Below are positions 1-10,961 of a DNA stretch of 64,000 nucleotides, in pieces. This DNA comes from Sarcocystis neurona (lineage: Eukaryota; Apicomplexa; Conoidasida; Eucoccidiorida; Sarcocystidae): assembly GCA_000727475.1 (NCBI GenBank), contig KL647308.1, forward strand, positions 1,349,715 to 1,413,714, in the 5' to 3' direction. The notes under the pieces were generated by a model. That model saw only the letters and a list, made by a program, of their open reading frames with translations. It made no database searches and had not been told where the DNA came from. Numbering within the stretch: the first letter of the stretch is position 1; every line of letters starts with the position of its first letter. The translations under genes were made by a program, and so were the position numbers.

Positions 1-1580
1 GAGATACATATTATATATATAGAGAGAGAGCTATGAGGAGGAGAACAAGGATGCGCAGGTGGAGGCGAGGAAGACAAAAGGAAATCAAATAAAGCTGTGT
101 CTATACACTTACTGTTCAAATGCTCGTAAGTAAGAGAGGCGTACGTCAAACACGTATACACATGAATATACAAAGAGGTGCAGATACCCGTAGGGATTCA
201 CTGTTCGCGCGTAGAGATCTACTGGTTTAGAAGTAGAACAAACAACAGCATCTTTCATCACACTTTCTTCAGCACAAGCGTATAGCACAGATGTGTAAAC
301 GTGCCGACACATACCTATGTAAGTACGTATATCCAGCTTGTCGATAAAATAACCTCACCACTCGGACAGGTGAAAGCGGCTACCTCTTTTCCCTGGAGTG
401 AACGGGGTACCACAAAAGTAGGGCCTCGGATCTCCAGCTTTTTGCTACTTTTGCTCTGGTCGAGACATTTTGTATTTGAAACATTTATGTATACCCGTGC
501 ATATAAATACACATCCACACACCGACACAGAAACGGAGACAATACACATGAACTAGCACACGCGTAGTGTTCTTTCCGTGTACGTACAGAGCTGCAGTCA
601 GCAGCTTTATGGGGGAGTAGAAAAACTCTGGCGTCAGCTTCCTAGCGTATTAATTTAACAGTGAAGGTTTTAATACTGCCTGTTGTTCTCGCGTGTGCGC
701 ACGCCAGAGCGCACAGCCTTCACAGCAGCTTGTCTTACATCCATTCCTCTTCCCACCCGAGTGAAAAGTTGTGTATCCGTGTGTCGACAAGGAAGTTTTA
801 GAAGTGATGCGCTGCTGAAGCCGCCTGAAGAAAGGCCTGTAGGTCTGTCTCTCCGGTTACGATACCGTAGATATGCCTCGTAGATATCCCCCGCAGATAT
901 CCCCCAATATTATTACATTTTGTGTTTTGTGCACGTCTTTTTTGCTACAGAATTGACACAGAGACGACCTTGTAGTAGGAAAACGTTATCAGGTCCCTAT
1001 TTCTTACGCTCCGTCAGACGGCTCTGCGGAGGAAAATGTTCACCTAGTTTTAAGCCGTGTGCACGGCAGGCGTTTGAACAACTTGCGTAGCTATTTTACA
1101 CCGGTGGCAGACCCGGAAAAGTGCAGAGCTGTTCAGAGGTCGATATAGCAGTGAAACGAGAGCCGCCAAAATATTTGTGGCTTTTCTAGACGAGTGTAGC
1201 ACAGAGCACAGAGATGGTGCGTGCTGTCAAGACTAGAGACAACCGCAGAAGACGTATGTTGTCCAGATTCTCGCGGTTCTTCACATCGCTTTGTTTTCCT
1301 GCTCGACCGCGTCGTAGTTGGTAGACGTCCGGCTTGCTTTTAAAACTAGAACCTGTCTCCGGTTCACAACGACGACACAACTTTCGGGAGTTTCCCCTAC
1401 TTTTAAAACTAGACACAGTCTTTCACATCCTTTTGTTCGCCAAGTGGAACGTCACTCTCCGCATGCGCCAACAGCTCCGCGCCGGGTCGTTCCGTGCGGC
1501 GCTGGCGACGCTCGGATTCTTCCCAAAACAGGGGTTTTGCGTGTGCTTTCCTTTTCATTTAGTCTTCTTCTTCTCCACGC
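1..1580. other. Unassigned 5' region without a recognised gene
   Basis: Low in CAG repeats and mixed in composition. Several 60-110-codon frames overlap on both strands with no recognisable family. A 13-bp block CTTTTAAAACTAG occurs at about 1337 and 1402, and GTAGATAT/GCAGATATCCCCC-type triplicates lie near 868-905. It may be promoter or 5' UTR of the + strand gene. Confidence 0.4.
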
Positions 1581-1582
1581 AG

Positions 1583-1627
1583 GCGCTGACAGAAGTGGAC
1601 CTTCGCGATATTCTCTGTCTGCCAATT
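1583..1627 (+). other. Candidate short upstream exon
   Basis: A long T/C tract ending CACGCAG precedes a frame that begins ALTEVDLRDILCLPI. A possible but weak donor (GTCTGC) follows at 1628, and then a 130-bp pyrimidine-rich block like those next to VPS54 introns. The phase (0) would match a candidate exon at 2362. An ATG at 1463 opens the same frame without a stop. No family is recognised; it could be the 5' end of VPS54, a separate gene or chance. Confidence 0.2.
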
Positions 1628-2361
1628 GTCTGCGCCCCTTTCACCCCCACTTTTGACTTTCTCCTCCCTTTCCTTCCCGGCACTCTGGGATATCCGTCGT
1701 GGTGCCTCGCTCTGTTTCCGAGTTTTTCTCGCCTTTCATCACGTCCCGTTATCACCCGAATGTGCTCTTTTGCATGACGCGCTAGGCTCGCGGCCTGCGT
1801 CGTCGCCTTTCTCCCTTTGGTTGTCTATGGCTAACACATCTGTACTATCACAGATGCGAAGGAAAACTGGCACGGCTACATACATGCGCGTACGTCCATA
1901 CATACACATACAAACCGCGCAAATGTCTATTTACACACAGATATATACACATCCCTACGCATGTGGGACAAGGACGAAAGTTCTCGTGTACCACTTTGCC
2001 TTGGCAGCGGCGTTTCTGTGTGCTGGTGCCCTTTTTCCGTCACTGCACTCTTCCTTGTCTTCAAGATCCTCCTGTTTTGTTCACAGCGTCCGACAACTAC
2101 GGTTTATTTTCCTCTCTGTTGCCTCCCTTTGTGTTCTCTTCCTTTTTTCGTGACATTCGTCTCACGAAAAGCAGCCACCAAGGTCCAGCCAAAGAGGCGG
2201 GCCCGCGGTGCTGCCGGGTGTTGGTTTTACCTCCCGCCTCCCCTACGCCGTGAGACTTTCTTTCTTTTCTCGATCTACGTCCTTTCCTTCCCCGTTTCTC
2301 TTTTTGCACTGCCATACGGTGTTCGTCTCTCCCGCTGCTGCTGCGACTGTGCCCGCCCTAG

Positions 2362-2782
2362 GTGCTCTACTGGACGGCCGACCGCAAGAGAAACGACCGA
2401 ACGCAGCAGCAGCTGACGAAGTTGCAACTGAAGCAGCAGCAGCTGACGAAGCTGCAACTGAAGAAGCAGCAGCAGCTGAGGAAACAGCAGCAGCTGAAGA
2501 AGCAGCAGCAGCTGAAGAAGCAGCAGCAGCTGAAGAAGCAGCAGCAGCTGAAGAAGCAGCAGCAGCTGAAGAAGGAGCAGCAACTGAAGAAGGAGCAGCA
2601 GCTGAAGCAGCAGCACTACGAGAGAAGAGCAGAGGAAAGCACTGCTCTAGCAGCACAGCAGCGTCGCAGCTGCAGCGCAGTCTCAGCAGCAACAAAACAG
2701 GAGAAATGGCAGCAGCATGAGCACCTGCAGCCAGAACAACCTACCACCACATACATTTGTATCTATTTATCAACAATTTCTT
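2362..2782 (+). other. Candidate 5' exon of VPS54, Lys/Gln/Leu repeat
   Basis: A pyrimidine-rich tract ending CCCTAG opens a frame starting VLYWTADRKRND, followed by a 15-bp tandem repeat read as Lys-Lys-Gln-Gln-Gln-Leu-type units and then a non-repetitive tail. The frame runs to a consensus donor (GTAAGT at 2783) and leaves one base, which fits the two-base entry of the exon at 4859 or 4868. Another frame of the same repeat gives Ala/Glu units, so coding is not proven by openness alone. No conserved VPS54 motif is visible here. Confidence 0.35.
2402..2613. repeat. 15-bp minisatellite (GAAGCAGCAGCAGCT units)
   Basis: About 14 tandem units, diverged at the left edge and nearly perfect in the centre. 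Reading frames give Lys/Gln/Leu or Glu/Ala repeats on +, and Leu- or Ser/Ala-rich repeats on -. Confidence 0.85.
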
Positions 2783-4858
2783 GTAAGTAGGTGAAGAAGG
2801 ATTCCCGAGCAGCAGAAAACATCTGCGAGCGGCCCCAACAGCAGCGTGAGACACAGGAGCAACAGCAGTAGCAGCCGGGAAGTGAGCAGCGGCAAAGTCA
2901 GCAGCGAACGCGTCACGGCAGACGCAGTCTCAGGCCGAGCAGCAGCCGACAAAACGCTGCGAGGGCAGCAGAGGCAGCAGCAGCAGCAGCCCCGCAGTTG
3001 CAGACGTCGGTATAGCAGCTGCCTAACGACCAGCAGAGGGCAAGCAGACACGCGCAACGGGAACGTTTGTAGGCATCCCGTCCCTTTCTGGTTCTCTTCT
3101 TTTCTTCGTCTCCCTCTGTCTATATTATCTGTGTTTCCGCAGGTGCGTTAAACGCCAGCGTAGTCTTCATATTACAGGCGGGTAACTAGCTGAAGCAACC
3201 GCAGAGCAGCAGCAACAGCAGCAGCAAGAGTGTCGAGAAGCGAGCGGCGGGCGGCAGCAACTCGTCCAGGTGGCCACGCTTCAGGCCGCACTGCTGTAGC
3301 TACGCGGGGCTGTTGCTGCAGTCGCCCTTCGCAGTAGCAACAGCAGAAGACTTGGCGAGGACCCCGCCCAACAGCAGCCGCCGTGTGGAAGAGAGGCTGC
3401 ACGGCGTCTCTGCTGCATGTCCTTCTGCGGCTGTCACTTGCAGCTGCTGTTGCTGCACTTCCTGCTGCAGGACCTCTTCTACTTGCGCTGCTCCTTCTCC
3501 TGCTTCTGCTTCGCCGGCGCTGCTTTGCTGTTTCTCCTGCTGCTGTTGCAACCGCTCCTGCTGCGGAAGGCCTTCCACTGCTGCTGCTGGTCCTGCTGCT
3601 TGGGAAGCTTGTGGAGCTCTCGGCTCGCACGTGCCTCTTTGCTGCAGGAGGCTGCTGCTGCTGCAGCGCGTGCCTTCCCCGGCGAAAACGAGGAACAGCG
3701 GCAGCGACCAACAACGCGAGTAGGAGCAGCAGCAGCAGCAGGCGCCGGTGGAGAAGACACAGGAGGCAGCAGCTGGGCTGGGGCGACGAAAATTGCAGCA
3801 ACACGGCAGCAGGCAGCAGGAGAGGGCACATAGAGAAGAGAGAGCAGTTCTGCAGATGCTCCAGGAGTAGCAACAGCAAACGGTTCAAGAGGGAGTGCCG
3901 CAGCAAGAATGGCAGCCGCAGCAGCAGCAACAACAGCAGCGGGAAGGGCAGACTGCAGGTCCCAGCATGCAGCAGCGACGAACAGCAGCAATGCGTGAAT
4001 CCTGTCTGCTGTATCTCTTTCTTTCTATTTTTTCTTTGCCGCTTCATTATCTGCTGCTGTTGCCGTCTGGTTTCTTCTGCCTGCCATCTTTTCTTCTGCT
4101 GCTGCTCTTGCTGCTGCCACCTTTTCTTCTTCTGCTACTGCCACCTCCGCTGGTGCTGTCGTCTCTGCTGCCGCTGCTGCCGCTACGAGCATTCGACCGC
4201 TGCGGCTGCTGCCGCGGCTGCAGCTTGGCTTTTCTTTTCTCCACGTTTGCTGCCGGTTCTGCTGCTGTTGCCCCGTCTTTTCTCCGTCGTCTACAGTCTG
4301 CTGCTGCTGCTGTCGCATTTGCTGCTGCGTAAGAGTGTAGCACCTTGCTGGCAGAAAACATGTGTGGGAGAAACGGCTGCGTTGAACCGCTGCCTACGGA
4401 GGTGCCTGCAAGAGCAGCAGCAATCCGGTCTCCTGCAGCCGCAGCAGACGACAACGTGGAGGGGCGACGAAAAGGAAGAGAAGAACAAGGAGAAGAAGGA
4501 ACAGAAGGAGGGGAAGAAGAAGCAGCAGCGAGTGAAACGACAGGAAACAGCCACCTCACACGTGACAGCAGGCACTTCAGCAGCACGTGGCGCTGCGGGT
4601 GCTGTTAAAGCAACACCAGCAGTCGCAGCATCAGCAGCAGCAGGCGGCGAAATCGCAGCAAGATCTGCAGCAGGAGCAGCAGCAAGCCCGACACAGCTGC
4701 AGCAGCAAGTGCCCGACAGCAGCAGCGACGACCATGGCCGCACCAACAAAACAGCAGCAGCAAACGACTCGGTGGAAAGCGGCAGAGGGGGCTGCTCGTT
4801 TTTCAACTACCTGAGAGATAAACGTCCTGCGCGCCTGCCTCATCCACCAGAAGCGTAG

Positions 4859-5721
4859 GTACTGCAGCAGGAAGAGCAGCAGAAGCGGCAGCAAAACAGC
4901 AAGCGCAGTACGAAGAAGAGCGGCGCCGACGGCAGGGAGAGCAACAACAGCAGCAGAAAGAGCAGCAGGAGGAGCGCCACATCAGAGGAACGGCCGGGAG
5001 CAGCTGCAGCGGCAGCAATAGGATAGGAAGGAGTGAAGCAGCAGCAGTGACAACGGCAGCAGGACCAGCAGCCATGCTCCCACCAGCGGCTACGGGGCGG
5101 CGGCCGTCACCTCCCCCACCTCCGCCGGGGGTCGGAGCAGCAGTAGCAGCAGAAGGCAGGCGAACAAGGAACGCAGCAGCAGCAGCAGCAGAGAGAGCAG
5201 CTGGTGAAGGAGCAGAGGGACGTGCAGCTCCCAAGGAAAGACGGGCACCACCGGCAGGCAGAGCAGCAACAGCAGGCAGAGCAGCAGCAGCAGTAGGCAG
5301 AGGAGCAGCAGCAGCTTCTGCTGTCCCTTCGCCTGCCTCTACGTCGTTACAGAGTGAACAGGGCCGCCGTCACAGCAGCAGGAGCAGGCGGCACGTGCCC
5401 CTCTCTTCCTGCAACAACAGCAGCAGCAGCACCGGTGGGCACCAGCAGCAGCAGGAGCGCAGCGAGCAGCACCCGGCAAAGCAGGCTCCACAGCAGCTGC
5501 AGCAGCACCACCAGCTGCAGCACGGACAGCAGGGGAAGCAGCCGGAGCGAAGAAAGGAGCAGCAGCTGCGACACGAGCGGCTGCAGCAGGAAACTGCATG
5601 CGGAGAGAAGAGAAGAGAGGCGGAAGGGGACTTCGAAGAAACGTGCCTCTCACCTACGTGGCAGAAAATGCTCCACGAAGAACTGCGCGCCTCACAAAAT
5701 ATTTCTGCGGTCGTCAACGTC
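4859..5721 (+). CDS. VPS54: VPS54 exon 1 of the model (N-terminal variable region)
   Basis: The frame is open from 4822 to the donor GTACGT at 5722, with possible acceptors at 4859 and 4868. It encodes an Arg/Glu/Gln-rich stretch, Ala/Pro/Gly-rich sequence, a Gln/Ser-rich stretch, and then a non-repetitive end with LSPTWQKML and [10 protein letters not shown]. The last motif resembles the short LxxxLN(N)P-type segment near the start of VPS54 proteins. The first in-frame ATG is at 5074. Confidence 0.5.
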
Positions 5722-8700
5722 GTACGTTCTCTGACTTCCTTCTCGCGTCTTGCTGCTGCTTCTCCTCTCCGCCCCCTGCTGCTGCGTGTCCCGCCGCTGC
5801 TGCTGCGCGTCCTGCCGCTGCTGCTGTGTCTGCTGCTGCCTCTCCTGCTGGTGCTGTCCCCGCTGCCGCTGCTGTTGCTTCTTCTTTTGCTTCTTCCGCT
5901 GGTGTCGCTGCTGCTGCTGCTTTTATTTCTGCGAGAGAGAAGAGCGACAGAGAGGCAGCCTTCCTCGCGAATAAGAAGAGGCGGCCGGGACCTTGGAGGC
6001 TCTACCGGCTGCTGCTGCATGGGTGGCTTCCTTCTACGTATAAATGAAGTTTAACTTCTCCGTATTTGTAGAGGGAAAAGGGAGATGTCTTCAAATTGTT
6101 GTGGAACGAATTAACTGCTACAGCAGGACACTCGAAATATAAAATACCTACACAGCGGCATGCAGGTATATCTTTGCCACAACTATACTCGTTCACGCTT
6201 CTATATATACACACGCATGTGCGCGCTCCATATATATTGTAGCTCTACTCTTATATATATATATAGAGAGAGAGAAAGGTAGATAGATATAGCTTTCCAC
6301 AGTCCATGTATAGATATACGTATAAGAGTACATATATGTGTGCTTTAATATATAGAGGTAGATAGGTAGATATGCTGCGCATGCAGGAGCTATATTTTGA
6401 TATATAGAGAAGAGTAGATGGAGAAATACAGACATACCCATTGATATTTACCTCTCTGTATAAATACATATATTATATTATATATACCCGCTCTGATATC
6501 TATATATATTCATAGGTCTGTACACAGGTATATATATATGTATGTAGGAGGTGTCCGCGTCTGTCTTTATAGGTGATATATATAAAGACTGATTTTCCTC
6601 TATATACGTAGACACCTGTCTATATACGAATGTATATGTTTATATGCGTCTCTTCCTCTTTCCATATACATTCACACCTGTGTATAGACGTATAACCGTA
6701 GATAACTATTCTCATGCACTCTTCGCTTTCCTGCTGTTCTATTGACGGTCTTGCCCGTCCTACCCTCATTATATATGTATATCTACACATATTCGACTCC
6801 TTCGATCACCCCCTTTCTCCGCATATATATATATGTACACTTCTGTATAGAAGCGCATGTTCACCCATATATGTGTGAGTACATATATATATGTATGTGT
6901 AGTACTACGTTAATTTCTGTACATGCTTGGGCGTGGGTATGTAGAGGTATATTAAGACGGAGAGCTTCTCTCCATAGACGCAGACATCTTTTTGTGCGTC
7001 TGTGTCTCTATACGTGTCTCTGCTCTTCCAAACGCCCTCTATACGTACATTCTCCTCTATATACATATAGAGGCTCAGACACATCAGTAATATATACAGC
7101 CACATATATATGTATGGGGATATACACACTTACCTATATATATGTACATATACCTCTTTCTCTGCATATATATATATGTGCAGTGCAATATGTGCTTCTA
7201 TATATATATGTATGTGAGTATTATTCTCATGTGTATGTGCATGTGTGTATATATATGTGTAGATACATATGCATGTACATATATATAAATGCATGCACTA
7301 TACTAGTGGGACACTTACATATAGAGAGAATATACTTCCCCTCTCTTTTTATAGAAGTATGGACGTATGTAGAGGGACGTGTTATATGTGGATGAACATG
7401 CGAAGATATTTCCACGTTTCTCCCTGCAGCTCGAATTTGACCTCTCTACTCTTCCATACAAATCTCTATCCATAACTCTATAGTCACACGTATTTATATC
7501 CATACATATATATATCCTGCTTGTGTATATATATTCGTATATGTACCCGTATATGTATATTCAGAGATGAAAAAACATGTGTGTATATGTCTTCATATGC
7601 ATGCACCAGGAAGAAGCGGAGACCAACACCCAACACATCTGTGCTTACACCTATGTACATGCATATATATATATTGATACTTTTTTATTATATATATATA
7701 TATATATGTACGTGTATATATATATATGTATACTTCGTGTGTATATATATATATGTACTTCGTGTATATATATATGTATGCTTCCTGTGTATATATGTAT
7801 ATATATGTAAAGCTGCATATGTGTATTTGGAGAGGGCGCGTGTGTATATGTGTGTTTGTGTGCATGCAGCCGGAAGCAGCAGAGAGCAGTGCGCTGTTTT
7901 CGTTGTTCCCGTTCGGAGGAGGAGGGGGGGAGAAAACGTCGCTGCTGCCGGCCCGTCGTCTGCGTTTTCTGCTGCTGCTGAGGACGCAGGCGTAGGAGGA
8001 GGCGGGGAATCCTGGCCAGATTTTGCTGCTGCACTTTCGGCGGCCGCCTCTGCAGCCGCTGCTGCTCCTGGCGCCGCTGCCGCTGCAGCCGCTGCTGCGC
8101 ATGCAGTTGCAGCAGCTTCGTATTCCGCAGCAGCAGCCGCAGGAGCCGGCATCACCGCCGACGACTTCTCTCACTACTTTAACGCCGCCGGCAAAGTACG
8201 TCTGCAGCTGCTGCTCGGTCGCTGCCCCACACCCGCGCCTGCTGCTGTTGCTGCTCTGCGTCGCAGTAGGTGGGGTCTACCTCTGCCGCAGCAGCAGACA
8301 CATGAGGATCTGTCTTTACGCATGTATATATATATATATATATGCGTCGGAAACCAGCAGATATACGGGAGTACCTCTGTGCACATGTACATGTAAATAT
8401 GCATGTCTGGGAAAGCAGCAGATATATGAAGGTGCGTTTATACACATGTATTTGTAAAGATATATGTATACATATGTATGTTGCAAATATGGGAACATCC
8501 ATAGATTTATGCATACATATATATATATATGTACGTGTGATACATGAAGAAGAAGCGTCGTGGCTATGATATATATGTGTGTGTGTCTGAAGCACATATT
8601 TGGAAAGTTTGCCGTGGACTGCGTGTATGTCTTGAAAGCGTCTTCTTCTTTGCAAGAAGACAAACCCCCCTTCTCCATTACATGTACATACATTTATGTA

Positions 8701-10911
8701 TATCTATTGATATGTATATCTATTGATACGTATATCTATTGATATGTGTATCTACTAGTGCTGAACTATAAACATACATATTTATATATATATGTATATC
8801 ACAGATGCACATATATATATGTTCGTAGCAGCAGATACGTATATACGAATCTATACATATGTGGAGAGGTTGCTATATATCTAGTAATACTTGCCTCTCC
8901 TAGCAACTTGAGAAGTTTGCTCTGCCCTTGCGTCTTTGTTTTCTGCTGATGGGCAAACGGGAGAGAACTTGCCTACTGTCCGTCCCAGCGCAGCAGACTG
9001 CATGAGGGATGCTGCTGCTGGTGTTGCTGTCGTTGCTGCTGCAGCAGCTGCGGTTGCTTCTTCTCCTGCTACAGCTGCCGTTGCTTCTTCTTCTGCTGCT
9101 GCTGCTGTGGGCGCTGTTCGCGCTCGTGCTGCTCCTGCCGTCCCTGGTGGTGCTGCTGCTACTGGTACTGCTGCTCCCGCGCTTCCCGTTTCTGCTGCTG
9201 CTGGAGCTGTTGCTGCTGCTTCTGCTGCTGCTGGTGCTGCTGTGGCTGTTTCTGCTGCTCCCGCGCTTCCTTTTTTGCTGCTGCTGGGGCGGTTGCTACT
9301 GCTGCTGCTGCTGAGGCGGTTGCTGCGCAGCTGCTGTTTGGGTGTTGCCCCTAAGACGCTTCTCGAAGCACCCCACACGGTGGACAACACGCGGTCGTGC
9401 AGCAGGCGAGCGAGCAACGCAGATAGACATTTTGTCTCTTGCTGCCGCGGCTGCTGCTGCGTCTCAGTTCTCTTCTTCGCATAAGAAGCCCTGCGGCAGC
9501 AGGTGCAGCAGCAGCAGCACGAGCTACAGCAGGAGCAGCAGCAACAGCAGGAGCAGCAGCAACAGCAGCAGCAGCAACAGCAGCAGCAACAGCAGCAGCA
9601 GCAACAGCAGCAGCTGGAGCAGCGGCAGCAGCAGGAGCAGCAGCAGCAGGAGCAGGCAGCGAGACGCCATGTGGAGAAGGAGTTGCCGCAGCGAGGCGCT
9701 GATGAGTCGCAGATTTGTTTTTGCTTGTCGGTGGTGCTTTCCTGCTGTTGCTGCTGCTGGTTGTCTGTTCGACTGCAGAAAGAGCTGATGAAGAAAAAGA
9801 GAAACTTTGTCTGTCACTTCCTCTTCCTTTTCCTCCTCGTCTTTGCTGGTGCTCTGGTGCTCTTCCTGCTGGTGGTGCTGCTGCTGCTAGAGTTGTCTGT
9901 TCGAATGGCACAGAGGAAGAAGAGAAAGGAAAAGCTGTCTCACTTTCTCTTCTTCGTCTGTGCCTCTTCTTCTGTTGCTGCGCTTCTCTTTTGCCTCTTT
10001 CACGCTGGCCGCTGCTTTCCGCACGCCAAGACTGGGTGCTCCCATCTCGCCCCTTTGCTGCTGCTGCTGCTGCCGTCGCGCTGTCTGCAGGAACTACTTT
10101 CTTTCGAGAAACGCATGCAGCAGGAGAAAAACGTTTCCTCTCCCGCAGCAGCAGCAGCCGCACGAAGGAGAGAAGACGCACGGCTGCTGGTGAAGTCCAC
10201 GCAGCAAATCCGACGGCTCCGACGTGGCCGACGCAAAAAAGCCCGACAACGAGGAACAATAGCAGCACCAGGAACAACAGCAGCAGCAGCAGTGGCAGCA
10301 CCAGCGGCAGCAGCAGAAGAGGAGACGAGGCGGCAGCCACCTCGGCCTCCTCCTCCTCCGCCTCCGCCCCCTCCTCTTCTTCCTGCTGCTGCTACCCTTC
10401 GTCTGCAGCACCAGCAGCAGGAAAAAGAAGGTGAGAGCTGCTTGAGTGAAGACGACGAAGACGAGGACGGGTTCTGGAGCGGGGAGGAGGAGGGAGAGCA
10501 GCAGCTGCTGCAGCAGCCGCCGCCGCCGTTCACGCGCGTCGCGTTGGCAGCAGCAGAGGTCCCCACAGCAGCAGCAGCGCAGAAGGAGGAGGAGGAGCGA
10601 CAGCAGCAGGAGCCGCAACAGCAGCACAGCAGCCGCAAGAGCGGCAGCACCTCGAACGCTGCCGCAACAGGCGCAACAGCAGCAGGGCCAACAGCAGGAG
10701 GAGAGAGAATCGGAGGAGGAAGAGCAGCAGCAGCAAGAGCAGCAGCAGCCGCAGCACTGGCGGTGCCTGAGCACTTCTTCTCCCCCGATTTTACGGTGGA
10801 GCAGTCGCTTCGCTTCGAAATTCCTGAGGCTATGCGCCTCCATGACGAAGTAAGACACGCGCTCGTGTGCTGCAACAGCAGCAGCAACAGCAGCAGCAAC
10901 AGCAGCAGCAA

Positions 10912-10961
<50 letters not shown>

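Noticed and set aside
3172..4858. Long overlapping frames on both strands (Leu/Cys-, Ala- and Gln-rich).
   Set aside because: They are CTG/CAG tracts open in nearly every frame, without conserved motifs or clear splice structure.
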